Positions 10,701 to 22,875 of a stretch of DNA of 64,000 nucleotides are shown piece by piece; positions within the stretch are counted from its first letter, which is position 1, and every line of letters begins with the position of its first letter. The notes under the pieces were generated by a model. The model saw only the letters and a list, made by a program, of their open reading frames with translations. It was not told where the DNA came from and searched no databases. The translations under genes were made by a program, and so were the position numbers. The DNA is from Camelus bactrianus (Eukaryota > Chordata > Mammalia > Artiodactyla > Camelidae): the NCBI RefSeq assembly GCF_048773025.1, contig NC_133550.1:5878176-5942175 (forward strand), read 5' to 3'.

Positions 10701-13191
10701 CTCAGTCGGTTTCCTAGTGCCGGTTTGAAGTTCCTGCAGTTTTCACTGTAAAACCGTGTTGGAGCTAGTACCTCCCCATATATATGTATGGATTGGAGTT
10801 TGCAAGTGAAAAGAATCTTTGTGTTCCCAACAAGCTAGGTGAAGGACGGCATTCACACACACTTATCTCTCAGAACTGAGAATGTGGAGAGCCGTTCTTT
10901 CATCTAGCACAAGGGGAACGGGTTACAGGAGAAACTTTTACTCTGGTTTCACAGTATTTTCCCTAGTGCCGGTTTGACGTTCCTGCAGTTTTCACTGTAA
11001 AACAGAGTTGGAGTTCGTACCTTCCCATATATATGTATGGAGTGGAATTTGCAAGTGAAAAGAAACTTTGTGTTCCCAAAAAGCTAGGTGAATGGCGGTT
11101 TTCACACACACTTATCTCTCAGAACTGAGCATGTGGAGAGAGGTTCGTTCATCTAGCACAAAGGGAACGGGTTGCAGGAGAAACTTTTACTCCAGTTTCT
11201 CAGTCTGTTTCCTAGTGCCGGTTTGAAGTTACTGCCGTTTTCACAGTAAAACCGAGTTGGAGCTCGTACCTCCCCATATATAAGTACGGATTGGAGTTTG
11301 CAACTGAAAAGAAACTTTGTGTTCCCAACAAGCTACGTGAAGGACGGCTTTCACACACATTTTTCTCTCAGAAATGAGCATGTGGATATACGTTCGTTCA
11401 TCTTCCACAAAGGGAGCGGGTTGCAGGAGCAACTTTTACTCTGGTTTCTCAGTCTGTTTCCTAGTGCCGGTTTGAAGTTCCTGCAGTTTTCACAGTAAAA
11501 CCGAGTTGGAGCTCGTACCTCCCCATATATATGTATGGAGTGGAGTTTGAAACTGAAAAGAAACTTTGTGTTCCCAACAAGCTAGGTGAAGGACGGCTTT
11601 CACTCACACTTGTCTCTCAGAACTGAGCATGTGGAGAGACTTTCGTTCATCTAGCAAAAAGGGAACGGATTGCAGGAGAAACATTTACTCTGGTTTCTCA
11701 GTCTGTTTCCTAGTGCAGGTTTGAATTTCCTGCAGTTTTCACTGTAAAACCGAGTTGGAGCTAGTACATCCCCATATATATGTATAGAATGGAGTTTGCA
11801 ATTGAAAAGAAACTTTGTGTTCCCAACAAGCTAGGTGAAGGGCGGCTTTCACACACACTTATATCTCAGAACTGAGCACGCGGAGAGAAGTCCGTTCATC
11901 TAGCACAAAGGGATCAGTTTGCAGGAGAAAATTTTACTGTGGTTTCTCAGTCTGTTTCCTAGTGACGGTTTGAAGATACTGCAGTTTTCACTCTAAAATC
12001 GAGTTGGAGCTCGTACCTCCCCATATATATGTACGGATTGGAGTTTGCAACTGAAAAGAAACTTTGTGTTCCCAACAAGCTAGGTGAAGGACGGCTTTCA
12101 CACACATTTTTCTCTCAGAAATGAGCATGTGGATATACGTTCATTCATCTTCCACAAAGGGAGCGGGTTGCAGGAGAAACTTTTCTCTGGTTTCTCAGTC
12201 TGTTTCCTAGTGCAGGTTTGAATTTCCTGCAGTTTTCACTGTAAAAACGAGTTGGAGCTAGTACATACCCATATATATGTATAGAGTGGAGTTTGCAATT
12301 GAAAAGAAAATTTGTGTTCCCAACAAGCTAGGTGAAGGGCGGCTTTCACACACACTTATATCTCAGAAATGAGCATGCGGAGAGACGTCCGTTCATCTAG
12401 CACAAAGGGATCGGTTTGCAGGAGAAAATTTTACTGTGCTTTCTCAGTCTGTTTCCTAGTGACGGTTTGAAGATACTGCAGTTTTCACTCTAAAATCGAG
12501 TTGGAGCTCGTACCTCCCCATATATATGTATGGAGTGGAGTTTGCAACTGAAAAGAAACTTTGTGTTCCCAACAAGCTAGCTGAAGGGCGGCTTTCACAC
12601 ACACATATATCTCAGAACTGAGCATGCGGAGAGACGTCCGTTCATCTAGCACAAAGGGATCAGTCTGCAGGAGAAAATTTTACTGTGGTTTCTCAGTCTG
12701 TTTCCTAGTGACGGTTTGAAGATACTGCAGTTTTCACTCTAAAATCGAGTTGGAGCTCGAACCTCCCCATATATATGAATGGAGTGGAGTTTGCAACTGA
12801 AAAGAAACTTTGTGTTCCCAACAAGCTAGGTGAAGGACAGTTTTCACACACACTTATCTCTCAGAACTGAGCATGTGGAGAGACGTTCGTTCATCTAGCA
12901 ATAACAGAACGGGTTGCAGGAGAAACTTTTACTCTGGTTTCTCAGTCTGTTTCCTAGTGCTGGTTTGAAGTTACTGCCGTTTTCACTGTAAAACCGAGTT
13001 GGAGCTCGTACCTCCCCATATATATGTACGGAGTGGAGTTTGCAACTGAAAAGAAACTTTGTGTTCCCAACAAGCAAGGTGAAGGACGGCTTTCACACAC
13101 ATTTTTCTCTCAGAAATGAGCATGTGGATATACGTTCATTCATCTTCCACAAAGGGAGCGGGTTGCAGGAGAAACTTTTACTCTGGTTTCT
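7717..13191 (+). repeat. 26-monomer higher-order repeat, copy 2 (22 matching monomers)
   Basis: This matches 1246-6720 at a constant offset of 6471. I noted about a dozen substitutions, for example 3315/9786 (GTACGG versus GTACAG), 5405/11876 (GCATGCGG versus GCACGCGG) and 6604/13075 (GCTAGG versus GCAAGG). That implies identity well above 99%. The offset also holds through the next A and B monomers, then fails near 13650, where the order restarts with D'. Confidence 0.88.
11948..12195 (+). repeat. Hybrid monomer with 1-base deletion, copy 2
   Basis: This is the same fusion as at 5477, offset by 6471, with the same missing base in CTTTTCTCTGG. It carries GCAGTTTTC where the copies at 5477 and 16179 have GCAGATTTC. 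Confidence 0.75.
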
Positions 13192-15183
13192 CAGTCTGTT
13201 TCCTAGTGCCGGTTTGAAGTTCCTGCAGTTTTCACTGTAAAACCGATTTGGGGCTCGTACCTCCCCATATATATGTATGGAGTGGAGTTTGAAACTGAAA
13301 ACAAACTTTGTGTTCCCAACAAGCTAGGTGAAGGACGGCTTTCACTCACACTTATCTCTCAGAACTGAGCATGTGGAGAGACTTTCGTTCATGTAGCAAA
13401 AAGGGAATGGTTTGCAGGAGAAACTTTTACTCTGGTTTCTCAGTCTGTTTCCTAGGGCAGGTTTGTATTTCCTGCAGTTTTCACTGTAAAAACAAGTTGG
13501 AGCTAGTACATCCCCATATATATGTATAGAGTGGAGTTTGCAATTGAAAAGAAACTTTGTGTTCCCAACAAGCTAGGTGAAGGGCGGCTTTCACACACAC
13601 TTATATCTCAGAACTGAGCATGCGGAGAGACGTCCGTTCATCTAGCACAAAGGGAACTGTTTGCAGGAGAAAATTTTACTGTGCTTTCTCAGTCTGTTTC
13701 CTAGTGACGGTTTGAAGATACTGCAGTTTTCACTCTAAAATCGAGTTGGAGCTCGTACCTCCCCATATATATGTATGGAGTGGAGTTTGCAACTGAAAAG
13801 AAACTTTGTGTTCCCAACAAGCCAGGTGAAGGACAGTTTTCACACACACTTATCTTTCAGAACTGAGCATGTGGAGAGACGTTCGTTCATCTAGCAATAA
13901 GAGAACGGGTTGCAGGAGAAACTTTTACTCTGGTTTCTCAGTCTGTTTCCTAGTGCTGGTTTGAAATTACTGCCGTTTTCACTGTAAAATCGAGTTGGAG
14001 CACGTACCTCCCCATATATATGTACGGAGTGGAGTTTGCAACTGAAAAGAAACTTTGTGTTCCCAACAAGCTAGGTGAAGGACGGCTTTCACACACATTT
14101 TTCTCTCAGAAATGAGCATGTGGATATACGTTCATTCATCTTCCACAAAGGGAGCGGGTTGCAGGAGAAACTTTTACTCTGGTTTCTCAGTCTGTTTCCT
14201 AGTGCCGGTTTGAAGTTCCTGCAGTTTTCACTGTAAATCCGATTTGGAGCTCGTACCTCCCCATATATATGTATGGAGTGGAGTTTGAAACTAAAAAGAA
14301 ACTTTGTGTTCCCAACAAGCTAGGTTAAGGACGGCTTTCACACACAATTATATCTCAGAAATGAGCATGCGGAGAGACGTCCGTTCATCTAGCACAAAGG
14401 GATCGGTTTGCAGGAGAAAATTTTACTGTGCTTTCTCAGTCTGTTTCCTAGTGACGGTTTGAAGATACTGCAGTTTTCACTCTAAAATCGAGTTGGAGCT
14501 CGTACCTCCCCATATATATGTATGGAGTGGAGTTTGCAACTGAAAAGAAACTTTGTGTTCCCAACAAGCTAGCTGAAGGGCGGCTTTCACACACACTTAT
14601 ATCTCGGAACTGAGCATGAGGAGAGACGTCCGTTCATCTAGCACAAAGGGATCAGTTTGCAGGAGAAAATTTTACTGTGGTTTCTCAGTCTGTTTCCTAG
14701 TGACGGTTTGAAGATACTGCAGTTTTCACTCTAAAATCGAGTTGGAGCTCGAACCTCCCCATATATATGTATGGAGTGGAGTTTGCAACTGAAAAGAAAC
14801 TCTGTGTTCCCAACAAGCTAGGTGAAGGACAGTTTTCACACACACTTATCTCTCAGAACTGAGCATGTGGAGAGACGTTCGTTCATCTAGCAATAACAGA
14901 ACGGGTTGCAGGAGAAACTTTTACTCTGGTTTCTCAGTCTGTTTCCTAGTGCTGGTTTGAAGTTACTGCCGTTTTCACTGTAAAACCGAGTTGGAGCTCG
15001 TACCTCCCCATATATATGTACGGAGTGGAGATTGCAACTGAAAAGAAACTTTGTGTTCCCAACAACGTAGGTGAAGGACGGCTTTCACACACATTTTTCT
15101 CTCAGAAATGAGCATGTGGATATACGTTCATTCATCTTCCACAAAGGGATCGGTTTGCAGGAGAAAATTTTACTGTGGTTTCT
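13192..15183 (+). repeat. Eight-monomer restart A-B-D'-E'-A'-C-D-E of the HOR
   Basis: Monomer starts lie at 13192, 13441, 13690, 13939, 14188, 14437, 14686 and 14935. Their order mirrors 1246-3237 and 7717-9708 (A-B'-D'-E'-A'-C-D-E). The HOR thus restarts 22 monomers after the previous start instead of 26. The B copy here has the GGGAACTG and ACTGTGC markers of the monomer at 250. The last E monomer ends with GGGATCGG and AAAATTTTACTGTGG, markers of another type, so it is itself a hybrid. Confidence 0.75.
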
Positions 15184-16336
15184 CAGTCTGTTTCCTAGTG
15201 CCGGTTTGAAGTTCCTGCAGTTTTCACTGTAAAACCGATTTGGAGCTCGTACCTCCCCATATATATGTATGGAGTGGAGTTTGAAACTGAAAAAAACTTT
15301 GTGTTCCCAACAAGCTAGGTGAAGGACGGCTTTCACTCACACTTATCTCTCAGAACTGAGCATGTGGAGAGACTTTCGTTCATCTAGCAAAAAGGGAATG
15401 GTTTGCAGGAGAAACTTTTACTCTGGTTTCTCAGTCTGTTTCCTAGTGCAGGTTTGAATTTCCTGCAGTTTTCACTGTAAAAACGAGTTGGAGCTAGTAC
15501 ATCCCCATATATATGTATAGAGTGGAGTTTGCAATTGAAAAGAATCTTTGTGTTCACAACAAGCTAGGTGAAGGGCGGCTTTCACACACACTTATATCTC
15601 AGAACTGAGCATGCAGAGAGACGTCCGTTCATCTAGCACAAAGGGAACTGTTTGCAGGAGAAAATTTTACTGTGGTTTCTCAGTCTGTTTCCTAGTGACG
15701 GTTTGAAAATACTGCAGTTTTCACTCTAAAATCGAGTTGGAGCTCGTACCTCCCCATATATATGTATGGAGTGGAGTTTGCAACTGAAAAGAAACTTTGT
15801 GTTCCCAACAAGCCAGGTGAAGGACAGTATTCACACACACTTATCTTTCAGAACTGAGCATGTGGAGAGACGTTCGTTCATCTAGCAATAAGAGAACGGG
15901 TTGCAGGAGAAACTTTTACTCTGGTTTCTCAGTCTGTTTCCTAGTGCTGGTTTGAAATTACTGCCGTTTTCACTGTAAAACCGAGTTGGAGGTAGTACAT
16001 CCCCATATATATGTATAGAATGGAGTTTGCAATTGAAAAGAAACTTTGTGTTCCCAACAAGCTAGGTGAAGGGCGGCTTTCACACACACTTATATCTCAG
16101 AACTGAGCATGCGGAGAGAAGTCCGTTCATCTAGCACAAAGGGATCAGTTTGCAGGAGAAAATTTTACTGTGGTTTCTCAGTCTGTTTCCTAGTGACGGT
16201 TTGAAGATACTGCAGATTTCACTCTAAAATCGAGTTGGAGCTCGTACCTCCCCATATATATGTACGGATTGGAGTTTGCAACTGAAAAGAAACTTTGTGT
16301 TCCCAACAAGCTAGGTGAAGGACGGCTTTCACACAC
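15184..16336 (+). repeat. Mosaic monomers bridging the 26-mer HOR and the 12-mer HOR
   Basis: Monomers start at 15184 (A type), 15432 (B), 15681 (D', GCAATAAGAG), 15930 (E'/B hybrid) and 16179 (hybrid of the kind seen at 5477). The order A-B-D' follows the restart block, then jumps to sequence matching about 5280-6300. This is the transition between two HOR arrangements made from the same monomer types. Confidence 0.7.
15930..16178 (+). repeat. Hybrid monomer, E' start and B end
   Basis: The first part has the E' markers GCTGGTTTGAAATTACTGCCG. From about 15990 it carries the B markers GGTAGTACATCC, TATAGAATGG, GGGCGG and GAGAAGTCCG. The switch lies between about 15975 and 15992 with no loss of register. 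This is the signature of recombination between homologous positions of two different monomers. Confidence 0.7.
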
Positions 16337-16426
16337 ATTTTTCTCTCAGAAATGAGCATGTGGATATACGTTCATTCATCTTCCACAAAGGGAGCGGGTT
16401 GCAGGAGAAACTTTTCTCTGGTTTCT
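16179..16426 (+). repeat. Hybrid monomer with 1-base deletion, copy 3
   Basis: Same fusion and same deletion as 5477, including the GCAGATTTC variant. It links the region right of 15930 to the 26-monomer HOR by descent. Confidence 0.75.
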
Positions 16427-19321
16427 CAGTCTTTTTCCTAGTGTAGGTTTGAATTTCCTGCACTTTTCACTGTAAAAACGAGTTGGAGCTAGTACATACC
16501 CATATATATGTATAGAGTGGAGTTTGCAATTGAAAAGAAACTTTGTGTTCCCAACAAGCTAGGTGAAGGGCGGCTTTCACACACACTTATATCTCAGAAA
16601 TTAGCATGCGGAGAGACGTCCGTTCATCTAGCACAAAGGGATCGGTTTGCAGGAGAAAATTTTACTGTGCTTTCTCAGTCTGTTTCCTAGTGACGGTTTG
16701 AAGATACTGCAGTTTTCACTCTAAAATCGAGTTGGAGCTCGTACCTCCCCATATATATGTATGGAGTGGAGTTTGCAACTGAAAAGAAACTTTGTGTTCC
16801 CAACAAGCTAGCTGAAGGGCGGCTTTCACACACACATATATCTCAGAACTGAGCATGCGGAGAGACGTCCGTTCATCTAGCACAAAGGGATCAGTCTGCA
16901 GGAGAAAATTTTACTGTGGTTTCTCATTCTGTTTCCTAGTGACGGTTTGAAGATACTGCAGTTTTCACTCTAAAATCGAGTTGGAGCTCGAACCTCCCCA
17001 TATATATGTATGGAGTGGAGTTTGCAACTGAAAAGAAACTTTGTGTTCCCAACAAGGTAGGTGAAGTTCGGCTTTCACACACACTTATCTCTCAGAACTG
17101 AGCATGTTGAGAGACGTTCGTTCATCTAGCACAAAGGGAACGGGTTGCAGGAAAAAGTTTTACACTGGTATCTCAGTCTGTTTCCTAGTGCCGGATTGAA
17201 TTTACTGCAGTTTTCACTGTAAAACCGAGTTGGAGCTCGAATTTCCCCATATATATGTATGGAGTGGGGTTTGCAACTGAAAAGAAACTATGTGTTCCCA
17301 ACAAGCTATGTGAAGGACATCTTTCACACACAAATATCTCTCAGAACTGAGCATGCGGAGAGACGATCGTTCATCTAGCACCAAGGGAACGGGTTGCAGG
17401 AGACACTTTTTCTCTGCTTTCTCAGTCGGTTTCCTAGTGCCGGTTTGAAGTTCCTGCAGTTTTCACTGTAAAACCGTGTTGGAGTTAGTACCTCCCCATA
17501 TATATGTATGGATTGGAGTTTGCAAGTGAAAAGAAACTTTGTGTTCCCAGAAAGCTAGGTGAATGGCGGCTTTCACACACACTTATCTCTCAGAACTGAG
17601 CATGTGGAGAGACGTTCGTTCATCTAGCACAAAGGGAACGGGTTTCAGGAGAAACATTTACTCTGGTTTCTCAGTATGTTTCCTACTGCCGTTTTGAAGT
17701 TACTGCAGTTTTCACTGTAAAACCGAGTTGGAGCTCGTACCTCCCCATATATATGTATGGAGTGGAGTTTGAAACTGAAAAGAAACTTTGTGTTCCCAAC
17801 AAGCTAGGTGAAGGACGGCTTTCACTCACACTTGTCTCTCAGAACTGAGCATGTGGAGAGACTTTCGTTCATCTAGCAAAAAGGGAACGGATTGCAGGAG
17901 AAACTTTTACTCTGGTTTCTCAGTCTTTTTCCTAGTGCAGGTTTGAATTTCCTGCAGTTTTCACTGTAAAAGCGAGCTGGAGCTACTACATCCCCATATA
18001 CATGTATAGAATGGAGTTTGCAATTGAAAAGAAACTTTGTGTTCCCAACAAGCTAGGTGAAGGGCGGCTTTCACACACACTTATATCTCAGAACTGAGCA
18101 TGCGGAGAGACGTCCGTTCATTTAGCACAAAGGGAAAGGGTTGCAGGGGAAAATTTTACTGTGGTTTCTCAGTCTGTTTCCTAGTGACGGTTTGAAGATA
18201 CTGCAGTTTTCACTCTAAAATCGAGTTGGAGCTCGTACCTCCCCATATATATGTACGGAGTGGAGTTTGCAACTGAAAAGAAACTTTGTGTTCCCAACAA
18301 GCTAGGTGAAGGACGGTTTTCACACACACTTATCTCTCAGAACTGAGCATGTGGAGAGACGTTCGTTCATTTAGCACAAAGGGAACGGGTTGCAGGAGAA
18401 ACTTTGCTCTGTATTCTCATTCTGTTTCCTAGTGCCGGTTTGAAGTTACTGCCGTTTTCACTAAAAAACCGAGTTGGAACTCGTACCTCCCCATATATAT
18501 TTATGGAGTGGAGTTTGCAACTGAAAAAAAACTTTGTTTTCCCAACATGCAAGGTGAAGTACGGCTTTCACACACACTTATCTCTCAGAACTGATCATGT
18601 GGAGAGATGTTCGTTCATCTAGCACAAAGGGAAAGGGTTGCAGGAAAACTTTTGCTCTGTTTTCTCAGTGTGTTTCCTAGTGCCGGTTTGAAGTTCCTGC
18701 AGTTTTAACTGTAAAACCGTGTTGGAGCTCGTTCCTCCCCATATATATGTATGGAGTGGAGTTTGCAACTGAAAAGAAACTTTGTGTTCCCAACAAACTA
18801 GGTGAAGTTCGGCTTTCACACACACTTATCTCTCAGAACTGAGCATGTGGAGAGACTTTCTTTCATCTAGCACAAAGGGAATGGGTTGCAGGAAAAACTT
18901 TTACACTGGAATCTCAGTCTGTTTCCTAGTCCCGGATTGAATTTACTGCAGTTTTCACTGTAAAACCGAGTTGGAGCTCGTACCTCCCCATATATATGTA
19001 TGGAGTGTAGTTTGCAACTGAAAAGAAACTTTGTGTTCCCTACAACCTAGATGAAGGACGGCTTTCACACAGACTTATCTCTCAGAACTAAGCATGTGGA
19101 TAAACGTTCGTTCATCTAGCACAAAGGGAACGGGTTGCAGGAGAAACTTCTACTCTGGTTTCTAAATCTGTTTCCTAGTGACGGTTTGAAGTTCCTGCAT
19201 TTTTCACTGTAAAACCGAGTTGGAGCTCGTACCTCCCCATATATATGCATGGAGTGGAGTTTGCAAGTGAAAAGAAACTTTGTGTTCCAAACAAGCTAGT
19301 TGAAGGACGGCTTTCACACAC
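16337..19321 (+). repeat. 12-monomer duplication, copy 1 (2985 bp)
   Basis: This block recurs 2985 bp later with very few differences. I noted four: 16596 (GAAATTAGC versus GAAATGAGC), about 17056 (AAGGTAGG versus AAGCTAGG), about 18254 (GTACGG versus GTATGG) and about 18487 (ACCTCC versus ACATCC). That suggests about 99.9% identity. Monomer types include C and D types at the left, then GGATTGAATTTAC, GTGTTGGAG, GGAATTGCAG-like and TGCATGG variants. Confidence 0.9.
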
Positions 19322-19411
19322 ATTTTTCTCTCAGAAATGAGCATGTGGATATACGTTCATTCATCTTCCACAAAGGGAGCGGGTTGCAGGAGAAACTTTT
19401 CTCTGGTTTCT
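19164..19411 (+). repeat. Junction monomer of the 2985 bp duplication
   Basis: The left part matches the monomer at 22149 (CTAAATCTG, TGCATGG, TTCCAAACAAGCTAGTTG). The right part matches 16336 onward (ATTTTTCTCTCAGAAATG and the short CTTTTCTCTGG). The last left-type base is T at 19300 and the first right-type base is T at 19323, so the exchange took place in the shared 22 bases 19301-19322. Confidence 0.85.
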
Positions 19412-22306
19412 CAGTCTTTTTCCTAGTGTAGGTTTGAATTTCCTGCACTTTTCACTGTAAAAACGAGTTGGAGCTAGTACATACCCATATATATGTATAG
19501 AGTGGAGTTTGCAATTGAAAAGAAACTTTGTGTTCCCAACAAGCTAGGTGAAGGGCGGCTTTCACACACACTTATATCTCAGAAATGAGCATGCGGAGAG
19601 ACGTCCGTTCATCTAGCACAAAGGGATCGGTTTGCAGGAGAAAATTTTACTGTGCTTTCTCAGTCTGTTTCCTAGTGACGGTTTGAAGATACTGCAGTTT
19701 TCACTCTAAAATCGAGTTGGAGCTCGTACCTCCCCATATATATGTATGGAGTGGAGTTTGCAACTGAAAAGAAACTTTGTGTTCCCAACAAGCTAGCTGA
19801 AGGGCGGCTTTCACACACACATATATCTCAGAACTGAGCATGCGGAGAGACGTCCGTTCATCTAGCACAAAGGGATCAGTCTGCAGGAGAAAATTTTACT
19901 GTGGTTTCTCATTCTGTTTCCTAGTGACGGTTTGAAGATACTGCAGTTTTCACTCTAAAATCGAGTTGGAGCTCGAACCTCCCCATATATATGTATGGAG
20001 TGGAGTTTGCAACTGAAAAGAAACTTTGTGTTCCCAACAAGCTAGGTGAAGTTCGGCTTTCACACACACTTATCTCTCAGAACTGAGCATGTTGAGAGAC
20101 GTTCGTTCATCTAGCACAAAGGGAACGGGTTGCAGGAAAAAGTTTTACACTGGTATCTCAGTCTGTTTCCTAGTGCCGGATTGAATTTACTGCAGTTTTC
20201 ACTGTAAAACCGAGTTGGAGCTCGAATTTCCCCATATATATGTATGGAGTGGGGTTTGCAACTGAAAAGAAACTATGTGTTCCCAACAAGCTATGTGAAG
20301 GACATCTTTCACACACAAATATCTCTCAGAACTGAGCATGCGGAGAGACGATCGTTCATCTAGCACCAAGGGAACGGGTTGCAGGAGACACTTTTTCTCT
20401 GCTTTCTCAGTCGGTTTCCTAGTGCCGGTTTGAAGTTCCTGCAGTTTTCACTGTAAAACCGTGTTGGAGTTAGTACCTCCCCATATATATGTATGGATTG
20501 GAGTTTGCAAGTGAAAAGAAACTTTGTGTTCCCAGAAAGCTAGGTGAATGGCGGCTTTCACACACACTTATCTCTCAGAACTGAGCATGTGGAGAGACGT
20601 TCGTTCATCTAGCACAAAGGGAACGGGTTTCAGGAGAAACATTTACTCTGGTTTCTCAGTATGTTTCCTACTGCCGTTTTGAAGTTACTGCAGTTTTCAC
20701 TGTAAAACCGAGTTGGAGCTCGTACCTCCCCATATATATGTATGGAGTGGAGTTTGAAACTGAAAAGAAACTTTGTGTTCCCAACAAGCTAGGTGAAGGA
20801 CGGCTTTCACTCACACTTGTCTCTCAGAACTGAGCATGTGGAGAGACTTTCGTTCATCTAGCAAAAAGGGAACGGATTGCAGGAGAAACTTTTACTCTGG
20901 TTTCTCAGTCTTTTTCCTAGTGCAGGTTTGAATTTCCTGCAGTTTTCACTGTAAAAGCGAGCTGGAGCTACTACATCCCCATATACATGTATAGAATGGA
21001 GTTTGCAATTGAAAAGAAACTTTGTGTTCCCAACAAGCTAGGTGAAGGGCGGCTTTCACACACACTTATATCTCAGAACTGAGCATGCGGAGAGACGTCC
21101 GTTCATTTAGCACAAAGGGAAAGGGTTGCAGGGGAAAATTTTACTGTGGTTTCTCAGTCTGTTTCCTAGTGACGGTTTGAAGATACTGCAGTTTTCACTC
21201 TAAAATCGAGTTGGAGCTCGTACCTCCCCATATATATGTATGGAGTGGAGTTTGCAACTGAAAAGAAACTTTGTGTTCCCAACAAGCTAGGTGAAGGACG
21301 GTTTTCACACACACTTATCTCTCAGAACTGAGCATGTGGAGAGACGTTCGTTCATTTAGCACAAAGGGAACGGGTTGCAGGAGAAACTTTGCTCTGTATT
21401 CTCATTCTGTTTCCTAGTGCCGGTTTGAAGTTACTGCCGTTTTCACTAAAAAACCGAGTTGGAACTCGTACATCCCCATATATATTTATGGAGTGGAGTT
21501 TGCAACTGAAAAAAAACTTTGTTTTCCCAACATGCAAGGTGAAGTACGGCTTTCACACACACTTATCTCTCAGAACTGATCATGTGGAGAGATGTTCGTT
21601 CATCTAGCACAAAGGGAAAGGGTTGCAGGAAAACTTTTGCTCTGTTTTCTCAGTGTGTTTCCTAGTGCCGGTTTGAAGTTCCTGCAGTTTTAACTGTAAA
21701 ACCGTGTTGGAGCTCGTTCCTCCCCATATATATGTATGGAGTGGAGTTTGCAACTGAAAAGAAACTTTGTGTTCCCAACAAACTAGGTGAAGTTCGGCTT
21801 TCACACACACTTATCTCTCAGAACTGAGCATGTGGAGAGACTTTCTTTCATCTAGCACAAAGGGAATGGGTTGCAGGAAAAACTTTTACACTGGAATCTC
21901 AGTCTGTTTCCTAGTCCCGGATTGAATTTACTGCAGTTTTCACTGTAAAACCGAGTTGGAGCTCGTACCTCCCCATATATATGTATGGAGTGTAGTTTGC
22001 AACTGAAAAGAAACTTTGTGTTCCCTACAACCTAGATGAAGGACGGCTTTCACACAGACTTATCTCTCAGAACTAAGCATGTGGATAAACGTTCGTTCAT
22101 CTAGCACAAAGGGAACGGGTTGCAGGAGAAACTTCTACTCTGGTTTCTAAATCTGTTTCCTAGTGACGGTTTGAAGTTCCTGCATTTTTCACTGTAAAAC
22201 CGAGTTGGAGCTCGTACCTCCCCATATATATGCATGGAGTGGAGTTTGCAAGTGAAAAGAAACTTTGTGTTCCAAACAAGCTAGTTGAAGGACGGCTTTC
22301 ACACAC
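19322..22306 (+). repeat. 12-monomer duplication, copy 2 (2985 bp)
   Basis: Direct, adjacent repeat of 16337-19321. Its last monomer starts at 22149 and continues into CACACAATTATCTCTCCG, whereas the matching monomer in copy 1 (19164) switches to E-type sequence. Copy 2 therefore keeps the original right flank, and copy 1 holds the recombination junction. Confidence 0.9.
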
Positions 22307-22875
22307 AATTATCTCTCCGAACTGAGCATGTGGAGAGAAGTTCGTTCATCTATCACAAAGGGAACGGGTGGCAGGAGAAACTTTTACTCTGGTTTCTCAG
22401 TCTGTTTCCTAGTGCCGGTTTGAAGTTACTGAAGTTTACACTGTAAAACCGAGTTGGAGCTCGTACCTCCCCATATATACGTATGGAGTGGAGTGGGAAA
22501 CTGAAAAGAAACTTTGTGTTCCCAACAAGCTAGGTGAAGGACGGCTTTCACACACAATTATCTCTCAGAACTGAGCATGAGGAGAGACGTTCTTTCATCT
22601 AGCACAAAGGGAATTGATTGCAGGAAAAAGTTTTACACTGGTATCTCAGTCTGTTTCCTAGTGCCGGATTGAATTTACTGCAGTTTTCACTGTAAAACCG
22701 AGTTGGAGCTCGAATTTCCCCATATATATGTATGGAGTGGGGTTTGCAACTGAAAAGAAACTATGTGTTCCCAACAAGCTAGGTGAAGGACATCTTTCAC
22801 ACACAAATATCTTTCAGAACTGAGCATGTGGACAGACGTTCGTCATTTAGCACAAAGGGAACGGGTTGCAGGAGA

